This document shows, piece by piece, positions 7,754-16,577 of a stretch of DNA of 33,287 nt. Both the position numbers and the translations under genes were made by a program. The notes under the pieces were generated by a model. The model made no database searches and was not told the origin of the DNA. It saw only the letters and a list, made by a program, of their open reading frames with translations. This DNA is from Myxococcales bacterium (GTDB lineage: Bacteria; Myxococcota; Bradymonadia; UBA7976; UBA1532). Location of the stretch: contig JACKDM010000054.1 in the NCBI GenBank assembly GCA_020633515.1, positions 1 through 33,287 on the forward strand. Reading direction: 5' to 3'. Positions within the stretch are counted from its first letter, which is position 1. Each line of letters opens with the position of its first letter.

Positions 7754-10123
7754 TCAGGGCGCGATGAGGCGTTCGAGCGCCACGTCGAGGGTGAGGTGCC
7801 AGCCGGGGCAGGTCGTCGCGCAGCTCGCCGGCTCGACCGGCTCCACGCAGGTGAAGCGCGCGCACGCGGCCTCGGCCGCGTCGGAGCGCGCGAAGAGGCG
7901 CTCGACGTCGGCGGCGGCGAGCGTGACTTCGAAGCGCCAGAGTATGGCGGTGGTCGACGTCGGCCCGAGGCAGCTCGCGCCGCGCTGCTCGCTCGCGCTC
8001 AGCGTTCTTCCCGAGAGGAGCGCGAGCGGCACCACCCCGAAGTTGCGACGCGCGAGGTGCAATTCAGCCGAGGCAGCGACGAACCGGCAGTCGTCGAGGC
8101 GGCACCCCGGCGCCGCGATCGGCCCGGGCTCGGCGCCACGCAGCCAGAACGCCTCGCTGCCGGGGTCGAGCCCGACCTCGACCCGCAGCATCGGCTCGAC
8201 GCCGCTGGCGCCGTCGAGTTGGAGCAGCAGCGGACTCACCGGATCGGCGACCAGCCGGGCGACCGCGCCGAGCTGCCAGCCCGCCATGCCCGCGGCGTCG
8301 TTCTCGACGAAGCAGGCATCGACCGCGCGCGCGAGCGCCCGCCCGCCGCTCCGCCGCGCGACCCGCGCCGGTCTCGGCGTGTGCACACAGAGCACATGGT
8401 CTTCCGACGGGATTTCATCCTCATACGGCGCCCACCCCGCATCCGCCGGATCCGCGCTCTGCGCGCAGCGCACCCCGTAGTGATGCCCCGGCACCCCCGG
8501 CAGCGCGAACAACCGCCCATCCCGCCCGAGCGCGCCCGCCTCGCTGTCCCACCCGCCGCCGCGCAGCAGCCGCATCCGCATCACGTCCGGCTCGGCCGGC
8601 GTCCACACCGGGTCCACCGGGATCTCCTTGGCGTATGCCGGCACCCCACCGACGCAGCCCACCCACGGCAGCTCGCAGGGGTCGACCGCCGCGTCGAACA
8701 GCCACTCGGCGACGTTCCCGAAGACGTTGGCGCTCGTCGTCTTGCGAACCGCCGTGCCGCGCACGACCGCCCCCGCCAGCCGCGTCGTCGATGCCACCCC
8801 GACCCCGCCACACTCGGCGCTCTGCGGCGGCGTCTCTCCCCCGCAGGGGCCGGCGCTGTTTACGCGCGTATACAAGCCCTCCGCTCCGAAGGCCCGCAGC
8901 CACTCCACCTCGGTCGGCAGCCGCTTGCCGGCCCACTGACAATAATCGTATGCCTCACACCAGTTGAGCCCCGTCGCCGGCAGCGCGGCCGCCCCATCGA
9001 CGACCGCATCGCACAGCGGGTGCCGATCGATGACCTCGGCGTCACACCGCCCCGTCGCCCGCAAGAACCGCTGAAACTGCGTCTCGTTGGCCTCATACAG
9101 GTCGAACCACACGTCACGGGTCATGTACGCCACCGGCCCCGCCGTCTCCCCCGGCGCCAGCGGCGGCGCCGGGAACACATCGGGCAGCGCCACCATCGTC
9201 GCCGGGCAGCCATACGAAGGCGTGCGCCCCTGACACTTCGTCCTCGCCACCACCGGCACGAGCGTGCGGCAGTCGAAGCCGTCGTCGATCACGCCGTTGC
9301 GGTCGTCGTCGATCCCGTCGCCGCAGGTGTCGCGGATCTTGTATCGCCCCGCCGGCTCCGGCTCCGCGCCGGGCTTGCCCTCCTCTTCGCGCGGCAGCTC
9401 GACCGCGTCCACCTCTGGCAGCGGGGCCGGCGGCACATAACGATCGGTCAGCCACGCCCGCCGGCACACCGGGACGCCGTCGCCCGCGGGGCGACAATCG
9501 ACGTCGTGATTGCCATCCCCCTCGCACGCTGCCTCGGCCGCACCGCAGTGAGCCCGACTCGTGGGCGCCGCCCGAGTGATCAGCTCCTTGCCCCAGAAGT
9601 CGTATTCGCCCAGCTCACCATTGGGCCGCCGGGTCCGCTCGGGTCGCCGGATGATGACGCCGTCGACGTACGGATCATAGCCCGCCTCGCCCATCGCGAC
9701 CTCGTATCGGGGCTCGACCTGCTCGTCGACCCGCAGGTCGCAGTCATTGTCGAGCCCATCGAAGCCCACCTCGGCCGCGTCGCACGCAACACACCGCTCG
9801 GCCGTCTCACCGCGGCACTCGCAGCCGTTCTCGGCGTCCCCGTCCACGTCGAAGTAGCCCGGCGCGCAGCCGACGGCGCGGCAGATGCCGATCCGACAGG
9901 CATGCTCCGCGACCCCCGGAAGGGCACAGGTGCGGCCGCACGCGCCGCACGCCTTCGGGGACTCGTCGAAGTCGTCGGGCGCCTTGACCGCGGGTTTGCC
10001 GCCCCATGCGTCGCAGTGCCACGCGTCCCACGACGCGAAGGGCTCGGCGAGACATCCACTGATGAGGACACCCGCTGTCAGGATCAGCACGCTTCGGGAG
10101 AGCAACATCGGCCAGCCTCGCAT
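7754..10123 (-). CDS. Lipoprotein with MopE-type metal-binding motifs and an FGE/SUMF1-fold domain
   Basis: The product has about 789 residues. Starts at 10123 or 10108 both leave a good lipoprotein signal (LILTAGVLISGC); the frame is open to 10234 but that N-terminus spoils the signal. Domain order is as follows. First comes a Cys-rich module (CGACGRTC, then DVDGDAENGCEC). Then there are two acidic motifs of the MopE metal-binding type (GFDGLDNDCDLRVDE and CGDGIDDDRNGVIDDGFDC). Next is a formylglycine-generating-enzyme fold (NWCEAYDYCQWAGKRLPTEVEW, then FGNVAEW, then LLRGGGW and YGVRCA). A C-terminal beta-rich, Cys-containing region of about 270 residues ends the chain. The RGGGW-to-GVRC segment lacks the Cys pair used for catalysis in true FGE, so a binding or structural role is more likely. 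It would sit on the cell surface or in the periplasm. Confidence 0.82.
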   Translation of the reverse strand: MRGWPMLLSRSVLILTAGVLISGCLAEPFASWDAWHCDAWGGKPAVKAPDDFDESPKACGACGRTCALPGVAEHACRIGICRAVGCAPGYFDVDGDAENGCECRGETAERCVACDAAEVGFDGLDNDCDLRVDEQVEPRYEVAMGEAGYDPYVDGVIIRRPERTRRPNGELGEYDFWGKELITRAAPTSRAHCGAAEAACEGDGNHDVDCRPAGDGVPVCRRAWLTDRYVPPAPLPEVDAVELPREEEGKPGAEPEPAGRYKIRDTCGDGIDDDRNGVIDDGFDCRTLVPVVARTKCQGRTPSYGCPATMVALPDVFPAPPLAPGETAGPVAYMTRDVWFDLYEANETQFQRFLRATGRCDAEVIDRHPLCDAVVDGAAALPATGLNWCEAYDYCQWAGKRLPTEVEWLRAFGAEGLYTRVNSAGPCGGETPPQSAECGGVGVASTTRLAGAVVRGTAVRKTTSANVFGNVAEWLFDAAVDPCELPWVGCVGGVPAYAKEIPVDPVWTPAEPDVMRMRLLRGGGWDSEAGALGRDGRLFALPGVPGHHYGVRCAQSADPADAGWAPYEDEIPSEDHVLCVHTPRPARVARRSGGRALARAVDACFVENDAAGMAGWQLGAVARLVADPVSPLLLQLDGASGVEPMLRVEVGLDPGSEAFWLRGAEPGPIAAPGCRLDDCRFVAASAELHLARRNFGVVPLALLSGRTLSASEQRGASCLGPTSTTAILWRFEVTLAAADVERLFARSDAAEAACARFTCVEPVEPASCATTCPGWHLTLDVALERLIAP

Positions 10124-11197
10124 TGAACGCCCATGGATGATGGCAGTTCGCATCGCCACCGTCCACAGCGAGGCCACACCCCGGTGAGCATTCCCGCCGC
10201 GCGAGCCGAGCCATCGCGGCATCGAGCGCCCCACCCATCACTCCCCACCCCGAGAGACCCCGCCACCCGAGACGCCCGCCTGCCCCCCTCCCATCGACTT
10301 CCAACCTCGACGCCCGCTCCATTCCGCTTCCGGCGCCAGCACCGCGACCCGCGCCCCGCCCCCCGCCTCCCGCCCCCCTCTCACCCCGCCTTCACCTCCC
10401 GCTCACCCCACCCTTCGCCCCGCCGCCTCGCCCCGCCCCTCGAACCGCCACAGCGGCCCGGTGCCCCTGCCGATCACCTCCCGATCCACCACAGAGTCGC
10501 CGTTGGGTCCCTCGCTCCAACCGCTCCAACCATCCGCTCGGACAACGACCACTCGACCACCACCCCCACTCCTACCCCCGGTCGGCCCCTCCGCTCGCCC
10601 AGGCAGCGCACCGCTCGTGCGCGCGTGGCGTCCGGCGCGGACCGGGGCGCCGCGGGGCTCTGAGGCGCCCCGCCCCCTCCCCTCTCACCCACCACCCACA
10701 CCCGCCCCCATCGACCACCGCCTCACCCGCGCCGATGCGCGACCCGCGACGCCCCGGTCCAAGCCAGCCACGCCCCCGCCCCACCACCACCGCCGCCCCG
10801 CCTCCCTGGCCCCACACCACCGCGCTCGCGGCCCACCCACCATGCCATCGCTCCGCCGAGCCATCCACCCACCAAGCCATCCACCCACCAAGCCATCCCA
10901 CCCACCAAGCCAACCCCCCCACCATACCCACCAGGCCATCCCACCCACCAAGCCACCCACGAGCCACCCCGCCCCCATCCTCCCAGACCCTCCCGGTCCA
11001 CCCCCGCACCCGCGCCAGCCACCCCACCATCCGATCCACGCCAACAGACATTTCACCACATGCCACCACTCACCCTCACCCCTGCCACTCCCCCGCCACC
11101 AAAAATACCCCCCACCGCCACCAACCCCCTCCCCCCGCGCCACAACCTGCTATTCTCCCCCCGATCACCGACCACCCCCCCACGAGGTGCCCCCGGA
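10124..11197. other. Long C-rich intergenic region between divergent genes, no gene seen
   Basis: About 1.07 kb separates the FGE-fold lipoprotein (-) from potA (+). The + strand is mostly C and A with very little G, and the long open frames here encode only Pro-, Arg- or Trp-rich nonsense. It contains a short tandem repeat at 10862-10975 and one ATGNCAT at 10842. Promoters for both flanking transcription units must lie here, but I could not pick -35/-10 boxes with confidence. Confidence 0.6.
10862..10975. repeat. 16-17-bp tandem repeat, CCATCCACCCACCAAG type
   Basis: CCATCCACCCACCAAG occurs as near-identical neighbouring copies from 10862, with one copy lengthened by a C, then decays into related CCACC/CCAAG words to about 10975. 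It lies upstream of potA. It is non-coding and nothing shows a regulatory role. Confidence 0.6.
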
Positions 11198-12337
11198 ATG
11201 GACCGACCGCCGCGCCCCACCCCCACCGCCCCCGTCGTCCAGTTCATCGATGTCAGCAAGACCTTCGGCCAGACCAAGGCCGTCAAACGCATCAGCTTCG
11301 ACATCGAGCCCGGTGAGTTCTTCTCCATCCTCGGCCCCTCCGGCTGCGGCAAGACCACCACGCTGCGCCTCCTCGCCGGCTTCGAGCAGCCCGACGAAGA
11401 CGGCGGCGAGATCCGCATCCTCGGCGACGTCGTCAACCGCCGCCGCCCCTATGAGCGCAACATCTCGATGGTCTTCCAGAACTACGCGCTCTTCCCCCAC
11501 CTCACCGTCGAGCGCAACGTCGCCTTCGGCCTCGAACAGCGCAAGGTCCCGCAAGCCGACATCGCCACCCGCGTCACCCAGGCCCTCGACATGGTCCGCC
11601 TCCCCCCCGACACCTTCGGCCGCCGCAAGCCCGCCGAGCTGTCGGGCGGCCAGCGCCAGCGCGTCGCGCTCGCCCGCGCGCTCGTCCTCGAACCCCCGAT
11701 CCTGCTCCTCGACGAGCCCCTCGGCGCCCTCGACCTCAAGCTCCGCAAGGAGATGCAGTTCGAGCTCAAGGCGCTCAACAAGCGCCTCGGCATCACCTTC
11801 GTCTACGTCACCCACGACCAGGAAGAGGCGCTCACCATGTCCGATCGCATCGCGGTCATGGACAGCGCCCGCGTCGCCCAGCTCGGCACCCCGGCCGAGA
11901 TCTACGAGCACCCCCGCACCGCCTTCGTCGCCCGCTTCATCGGCGAGAGCAACTTCCTGCACGGCGAGCTCGCCGGCCGCGACGGCGACCACGCCACCGT
12001 GCGCATCGGCGACGCCACCTTCGAGATCCACGCCCCCGAATGGCTGCCCGCCATCGGCCCCATCACCGTCAGCGTCCGCCCCGAACGCGTCGCGCTCCGC
12101 CCGCTCGACGAGCGCCCGCCCGTCGGGCACAACACGCTCCCCGTCACCGTGCGCCAGATCGTCTACCGCGGCGAGATGCTGCACGTCCGCGTCGCGCTCC
12201 CCGACGGCCACGAGCTCACCGCCGCCGTCCGCAACGAAGGCCAGCTCCGCCGCCCGGTGGCCTGGAGCCCCGGCGACACCGCCACCCTCACCTGGTACAT
12301 CGAAGACGGCCGCGCCCTCGAGGAGGACCGGGCTTGA
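11198..12337 (+). CDS. potA: Spermidine/putrescine ABC transporter ATP-binding protein PotA
   Basis: The 379-residue ATPase powers polyamine import. It has Walker A GPSGCGKTT (residues 46-54), signature LSGGQRQRVALARAL from about 148, Walker B ILLLDEPLGALD near 168-179, and the switch His in VTHDQEEA. The C-terminal third (from about 240) is a TOBE-type regulatory domain, as in PotA/FbpC/UgpC proteins. ATG 11198 is chosen because homology begins a few residues later; the open frame extends upstream through the repeat-rich spacer without similarity. It is the first gene of the potABCD operon, and its stop overlaps the TTG start of potB (TTGA). Confidence 0.93.
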   Translation: MDRPPRPTPTAPVVQFIDVSKTFGQTKAVKRISFDIEPGEFFSILGPSGCGKTTTLRLLAGFEQPDEDGGEIRILGDVVNRRRPYERNISMVFQNYALFPHLTVERNVAFGLEQRKVPQADIATRVTQALDMVRLPPDTFGRRKPAELSGGQRQRVALARALVLEPPILLLDEPLGALDLKLRKEMQFELKALNKRLGITFVYVTHDQEEALTMSDRIAVMDSARVAQLGTPAEIYEHPRTAFVARFIGESNFLHGELAGRDGDHATVRIGDATFEIHAPEWLPAIGPITVSVRPERVALRPLDERPPVGHNTLPVTVRQIVYRGEMLHVRVALPDGHELTAAVRNEGQLRRPVAWSPGDTATLTWYIEDGRALEEDRA

Positions 12338-13209
12338 ACGCGCTCCGGCAACGCCTCCTCCGCTGGTTCTCCACCCGCCCCACCGCCCGCGCCTGGGCGC
12401 TGATGGGGTGGGGCGTCGCCTTCCTCGTCGTCTTCTTCCTCGTCCCGCTCCTCTTCATGCTCGCTTACAGCTTCATGGAGCGTGGCATCTATGGCGGCGT
12501 CGTCTACGAGTTCACCGTCGAACACTACGTGCGCTTCTTCGACGGCCTCTACCTCGGCATCCTCGGCCGCACGGTCGTCTATGCCATCGTCACGACCGTC
12601 ATCTGTCTCTTGATGGGATACCCCGTCGCCTATGTCATCGCCCGCGCCGGCCGCTGGAAGAACCTGCTCGTCTTCCTCGTGGTGCTGCCGTTCTGGACGA
12701 GCTTCCTCGTCCGCACCTTCGCGATCATCTTCCTGCTCCGTGACACCGGCCTCGTCAACGGGCTCCTGCTCAAGCTCGGTCTCATCGACCAGCCATTGAC
12801 GCTGCTCTACACCCCGTTCGCGGTGCTCGCCGGGCTCGTCTATGGCTACCTGCCGTTCATGATCCTGCCGATCTACACCAGCCTCGAGAAGCTCGACACC
12901 TCGCTCACCGAGGCCGCCGAGGTCCTCGGCGCCAGGCCACCCGCGCGCTTCCTCCAGATCGTGCTGCCGCTGTCGCTGCCCGGCGTCGTCGCCGGCGCGC
13001 TCCTCGTCTTCATCCCTGCGCTCGGCTCGTTCCTCACCCCCGACCTGCTCGGCGGGGCCAAGCAGATGATGATCGGCAACCTGGTGCAGAACCAGTTCAC
13101 CGCCGCCCGCAACTGGCCCTTCGGCTCGGCGGCGAGCTTCGTGGTGATGGCCGTGGTGCTCGTCGCCGTGCTCGCCTACCTGCGCGGCCGCAACGAAGGG
13201 GAGGCCTGA
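12334..13209 (+). CDS. potB: Spermidine/putrescine ABC transporter permease PotB
   Basis: The 291-residue inner-membrane permease is one half of the polyamine channel. A first membrane helix lies at about residues 22-46, followed by a periplasmic loop. The usual six-helix core contains the EAA coupling motif (LTEAAEVLGARPPARFLQIVLP), which docks on PotA. The start is TTG 12334, overlapping the potA stop, with GAGGAGG at 12319-12325 at proper spacing. No ATG in this frame fits the N-terminus. The overlap indicates translational coupling. Confidence 0.9.
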   Translation: MNALRQRLLRWFSTRPTARAWALMGWGVAFLVVFFLVPLLFMLAYSFMERGIYGGVVYEFTVEHYVRFFDGLYLGILGRTVVYAIVTTVICLLMGYPVAYVIARAGRWKNLLVFLVVLPFWTSFLVRTFAIIFLLRDTGLVNGLLLKLGLIDQPLTLLYTPFAVLAGLVYGYLPFMILPIYTSLEKLDTSLTEAAEVLGARPPARFLQIVLPLSLPGVVAGALLVFIPALGSFLTPDLLGGAKQMMIGNLVQNQFTAARNWPFGSAASFVVMAVVLVAVLAYLRGRNEGEA

Positions 13210-13210
13210 G

Positions 13211-13999
13211 ATGCGCACCAAGCTCCCCGGCTGGCTCCTCGCCGCGGCCGGCGCGGTCTACTTCTTCCTCCACATCCCGATCCTCGTGCTCGTGCTCTTC
13301 TCGTTCAACGCGTCCAAGTTCAGCGTCGAGTGGGAGGGCTTCACCTTCGAGTGGTACGTCCGCCTCTTCGAGCGCGCCGACATCCTCGGCGGCCTCAAGA
13401 TGAGTCTGCTCGTCGGCGGCGTCAGCACCGTCGTCTCCGCGCTGCTCGGCACCCTGCTCGCGCTCGGCCTCGCCCGCCATCGCTTCCGCGGCCGCACGCT
13501 GCTCGAGACGCTGCTCTACGTGCCGGTGGTGACGCCCGAGATCGTCGTCGGCATCTCGCTGTTGATCCTCTTCGTCTTCATCGGGCTCGAGCTCGGCGTC
13601 GCGACGATCATCATCGCGCACATCGCCTTCAACATCTCATTCGTCACCATCGTCGTGCGCGCCCGCCTCGAAGGCATGGATCGCAACCTCGAAGAGGCCG
13701 CGCTGATCCTCGGCGCCGACGAGGTCACGACCTTCTGGCGGGTGACGGTGCCGCAGCTCTGGCCGGGCATCCTCTCCGGCGCGCTGCTCGCCTTCACCAT
13801 GTCATTCGATGACTATGTCATCACGTCGCTCGTCGCCGGCCCCGGCTCGTCGACGCTGCCGATCGTCGTCTACAGCATGGTGCGCAAGAACATCGAACCC
13901 AGCATCAACGCGATCAGCACGATCATCATCGTGGTGACCGCGGTGCTCATCTGGGTGGCCGATCGGGCCAGCCAGGATCGCCCGCTCTCGCGTGGTTGA
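13211..13999 (+). CDS. potC: Spermidine/putrescine ABC transporter permease PotC
   Basis: The 262-residue second permease subunit of the polyamine importer has about six membrane helices. The EAA loop is EEAALILGADEVTTFWRVTVP in the C-terminal half, followed by SGALLAFTMSFDDYVI, which is very typical of PotC/PotI. The start ATG 13211 comes one base after the potB stop. PotB and PotC form the heterodimeric pore. Confidence 0.92.
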   Translation: MRTKLPGWLLAAAGAVYFFLHIPILVLVLFSFNASKFSVEWEGFTFEWYVRLFERADILGGLKMSLLVGGVSTVVSALLGTLLALGLARHRFRGRTLLETLLYVPVVTPEIVVGISLLILFVFIGLELGVATIIIAHIAFNISFVTIVVRARLEGMDRNLEEAALILGADEVTTFWRVTVPQLWPGILSGALLAFTMSFDDYVITSLVAGPGSSTLPIVVYSMVRKNIEPSINAISTIIIVVTAVLIWVADRASQDRPLSRG

Positions 14000-14016
14000 G
14001 CGGGACCGTCGCCAAC

Positions 14017-14026
14017 AGGGAGGGAG
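14017..14026 (+). promoter_or_regulatory. Strong ribosome-binding site that fixes the potD start
   Basis: AGGGAGGGAG lies 5 nt before ATG 14032. It selects this ATG over the in-frame TTG at 13996, which would overlap potC. A strong site suits the high amounts of binding protein needed per transporter. Confidence 0.7.
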
Positions 14027-14031
14027 ATGCC

Positions 14032-15225
14032 ATGTCCGATGAGTTCGACCCGGCCGCCGAGCGCGGCGTCGCTTCGTTGATCGACGCGCTCCAGAGCGGG
14101 CGCCTCGATCGGCGCGCCTTCGTGCGCCGCGCGCTGATCGCCGGCCTCGCGCTGCCGTCGATCGGCGCGCTCTTGTCGGCCTGCAAGGGCGGCGACAAGG
14201 CCCCCGAGGCGGGCGGCGCGCCCTCGACCGGCACCCAGGCCGCCGGCGCCGAGGCCGCCAAGGCCGATGACAAGCTCGAAGGCGAGCTGCACATCTACAA
14301 CTGGTCGGACTACATCGCCGAAGACACGGTCAAGAACTTCGAAAAGGAGTTCGGCGTCAAGGTCACCTATGACACCTATGAGTCCAACGAGGAGCTGATC
14401 GCCAAGCTGCAAGCGGGCGGTGGCGGCTACGACCTCGTCGTGCCCTCGGGCTACGCGGTGATGGTGCTCAGCCAGCTCGGGCTCATGCAGAAGCTCGACC
14501 GCAGCAAGATCAAGAACCTCGGCAACATCTCGCCGATCTTCCGCGGCGCCTCGTTCGACCCGCAGAACGAGTACACCGTGCCCTGGCAGTGGGGCACGAC
14601 CGGCATCGCCTACCGCAAGGATCTCGTCACGAGCCCGCCCGACTCGTGGGCGGTCTTCCACGACGCGCAGTACAAGGGCAAGATGACGCAGATGGATGAC
14701 ATGCGCGATGTCATCGGCTGCTGGCTCAAGTACCGCGGCAAGAGCCTCAACTCGACCGATCCCGCCGAGCTCGCGACCGCCAAGACCGACGCGATCACCG
14801 CCAAGGCGCTGCTCAAGAGCTACCTCTCGGCGCCGGTCAAGGCGCAGCTCATCGCCGGCGACGTGTGGATCGCGCAGCTCTGGAACGGCGACACCGCGCA
14901 GGCCAAGGCCGAGAACGACCAGATCGCCTATGTCATGCCCAAGGAGGGCGGCGCGATCTGGGCCGACTCGATGGTGATCCCCAAGAACGCGCCGCACCCG
15001 AAGGCCGCCCATGCCTTCCTCGACTACATCCTGCGGCCCGAGGTCGGCGCGTCGATCTCGAACCACACCGGCTATGGCACCCCCAACGAGCCGGCGTCGA
15101 AGCTGCTCGAGCGCCCGGTGCCGTTCCCCGATCCGGCCGAGCTCGCCAAGCTCGAGTACCAGAAGGATCTCGCCGAAGCCACCGCGGCGTGGGATCAGAT
15201 CTGGACCGAGATCAAGAGCGCCTGA
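14032..15225 (+). CDS. potD: Spermidine/putrescine-binding protein PotD, lipoprotein
   Basis: The 397-residue substrate-binding protein delivers polyamines to PotBC. The N-terminus has a Tat-like twin-arginine stretch (DRRAFVRRALIAG), then a lipobox (LPSIGALLSAC), so it is likely exported folded and lipid-anchored. An Ala/Gly linker leads to the mature domain: LHIYNWSDYIAEDTV, then FGVKVTYDTYESNEELIAKL, then GGYDLVVPSGYAV. All are standard PotD/PotF features, including the Trp/Tyr/Asp residues that line the ligand site. It is the last gene of the operon, 32 bp after potC, and converges on the flavoprotein gene with only 21 bp between stops. Confidence 0.93.
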   Translation: MSDEFDPAAERGVASLIDALQSGRLDRRAFVRRALIAGLALPSIGALLSACKGGDKAPEAGGAPSTGTQAAGAEAAKADDKLEGELHIYNWSDYIAEDTVKNFEKEFGVKVTYDTYESNEELIAKLQAGGGGYDLVVPSGYAVMVLSQLGLMQKLDRSKIKNLGNISPIFRGASFDPQNEYTVPWQWGTTGIAYRKDLVTSPPDSWAVFHDAQYKGKMTQMDDMRDVIGCWLKYRGKSLNSTDPAELATAKTDAITAKALLKSYLSAPVKAQLIAGDVWIAQLWNGDTAQAKAENDQIAYVMPKEGGAIWADSMVIPKNAPHPKAAHAFLDYILRPEVGASISNHTGYGTPNEPASKLLERPVPFPDPAELAKLEYQKDLAEATAAWDQIWTEIKSA

Positions 15226-15246
15226 GACCGCGCCCGAGGCCGCGGG

Positions 15247-16575
15247 TCAGCCGCGTCGACGCGGCGAGCGGCCGGTGGCGCGGGTGAAGAGCTGGTATCC
15301 CACCCAGCGCATCGGCTCGGGTGGGATCCAGTACAGCTTCGGCTGATAGAAGGGCAGCCCCCGCCATCGCTCGTCGGCGTCGCTGTAGATGTCGCAGATC
15401 ACCTCGCCCGCCATGTTGGCGAGGGTGATGCCATGCCCCGAGTAGCCGAAGGCATAGTAGACGTTGCGATGCGCCCCGCGCACGCCCATGGCGCACACCC
15501 GGGCGAGGGTGAGCCCGAGGGTGCCGGTCCAGCGGTGCGCGATCGGGACGTCGGCGGCGCGCGGGTGGTAGGCGCGCAGGCGGGCGGTGACGGCGTCGAA
15601 GGCGCGGGTCGGGCGGTCGTGCCACGCGAGGCCGCCGCCGAAGACATAGTCATACGCCGCGTTCGACCCGCCGCCGAAGACGAGCTCGCCGCGCTCGCTG
15701 AGGCAGCCGTAGGCGATGCGATCGAGGTCGTCGTCGTAGCCGCTGCCCTCGCCGAGACCGCGCGCGGCCCACTCGGCGCGGGAGAGCGGCGCGGTGGCGA
15801 CGACGTGGCTGTGCAGCGGGAAGACCTGACCCTTGAAGTAGCCGAGCTTCGGGCCCCAGACATTCGTCGCGAGCACGATCGCGGGCGCGCGCACGGTCGC
15901 GTCGGGGGTGGTGAGGCGGCAGGTCGCGCCCTCTTCGACGCGGAGCACCGGGGTGTTTTCGTAGATGGCGACGCCGAGCGAGGTCAGCACCGGGGTGAGC
16001 GCGCGCAGGTAGCTGACGCCGTCGAGGTGGCCCTCGGTCGGGTCGTAGATCGCGCCGTAGACGCCGGCGGCGTCGCAGCGGGCGGCGAGCGCGGGGCCGG
16101 TGAGGTATTGCAGCGGCAGCCCGGTCGGCGCGAGCGCCTCGACCTCGGCGGCGGCGGCGTCGGCGCGGCGGGGATCGGTGAAGAGGTTGAGCGCGCCGTC
16201 GCGCCGCCAGCGCACGTCGAGGCCGTGCTCGGCGATGATGCCGGCGATGCGGTCGATCCCGGCGCGGGTGACGCGGTGGATCTCGGCGGCGCGCTCGGGC
16301 GCGGTGACGTCGACGCCGGTGATCCAGTTGAGCATGAGCCCGCCGTTGCGGCCGCTCGCGCCGTTGGCGATCCGGCGGGCTTCGAGCAGCACGATGCGCT
16401 TGTCGGGGAAGCGGCGGGCGAGGTGGTAGGCGGTCGAGCAGCCGGTGAAGCCGCCGCCGATGATGGCGACGTCGGCGCTGATCTCACCGCGCGCGGGGGG
16501 GAAGGGCTCGGTCGGCGGCGCGCTCTGCCACCAGACCGAGCGGTTGTCGTCGAAGTCGCGGCGGGGGTCGAGCAC
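15247..16575 (-). CDS. FAD-dependent oxidoreductase, gamma-glutamylputrescine oxidase-like
   Basis: The 442-residue flavoprotein of the DAO family has an FAD-binding Rossmann motif ADVAIIGGGFTGCSTAYHLA at about residues 30-49 and NGASGRNGGL at about 70. These match the PuuB/OrdL subgroup that oxidises amine substrates such as gamma-glutamylputrescine. Near the C-terminus, YYAFGYSGHGITLANMAGE is the second conserved FAD/substrate segment. The start is GTG 16575, two bases after the upstream stop; no ATG fits. It is the last gene of a three-gene operon with two GABA-type aminotransferases, facing potABCD, which supports a role in polyamine breakdown. The exact substrate is inferred; no puuA-like ligase is visible. 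Confidence 0.85.
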   Translation of the reverse strand: MLDPRRDFDDNRSVWWQSAPPTEPFPPARGEISADVAIIGGGFTGCSTAYHLARRFPDKRIVLLEARRIANGASGRNGGLMLNWITGVDVTAPERAAEIHRVTRAGIDRIAGIIAEHGLDVRWRRDGALNLFTDPRRADAAAAEVEALAPTGLPLQYLTGPALAARCDAAGVYGAIYDPTEGHLDGVSYLRALTPVLTSLGVAIYENTPVLRVEEGATCRLTTPDATVRAPAIVLATNVWGPKLGYFKGQVFPLHSHVVATAPLSRAEWAARGLGEGSGYDDDLDRIAYGCLSERGELVFGGGSNAAYDYVFGGGLAWHDRPTRAFDAVTARLRAYHPRAADVPIAHRWTGTLGLTLARVCAMGVRGAHRNVYYAFGYSGHGITLANMAGEVICDIYSDADERWRGLPFYQPKLYWIPPEPMRWVGYQLFTRATGRSPRRRG

Positions 16576-16577
16576 GG

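Noticed and set aside
7514..10126. Open frame of 870 codons on the plus strand
   Set aside because: Antisense to the PI-PLC-like and FGE-fold lipoproteins and Arg/Pro-rich.
10461..12743. Plus-strand open frame of 760 codons across the spacer and potA
   Set aside because: Pro/Ser/Arg-rich, overlaps potA and potB in another frame, and crosses non-coding tandem repeats.
13996..14031. TTG start for potD upstream of 14032
   Set aside because: It would overlap potC and lacks a ribosome-binding site, whereas ATG 14032 has a strong one and gives a normal signal peptide.
15250..15265. Palindrome GCCGCGTCGACGCGGC as a terminator between potD and the flavoprotein gene
   Set aside because: It lies inside the coding end of the flavoprotein gene, and such GC palindromes are frequent by chance at this composition.
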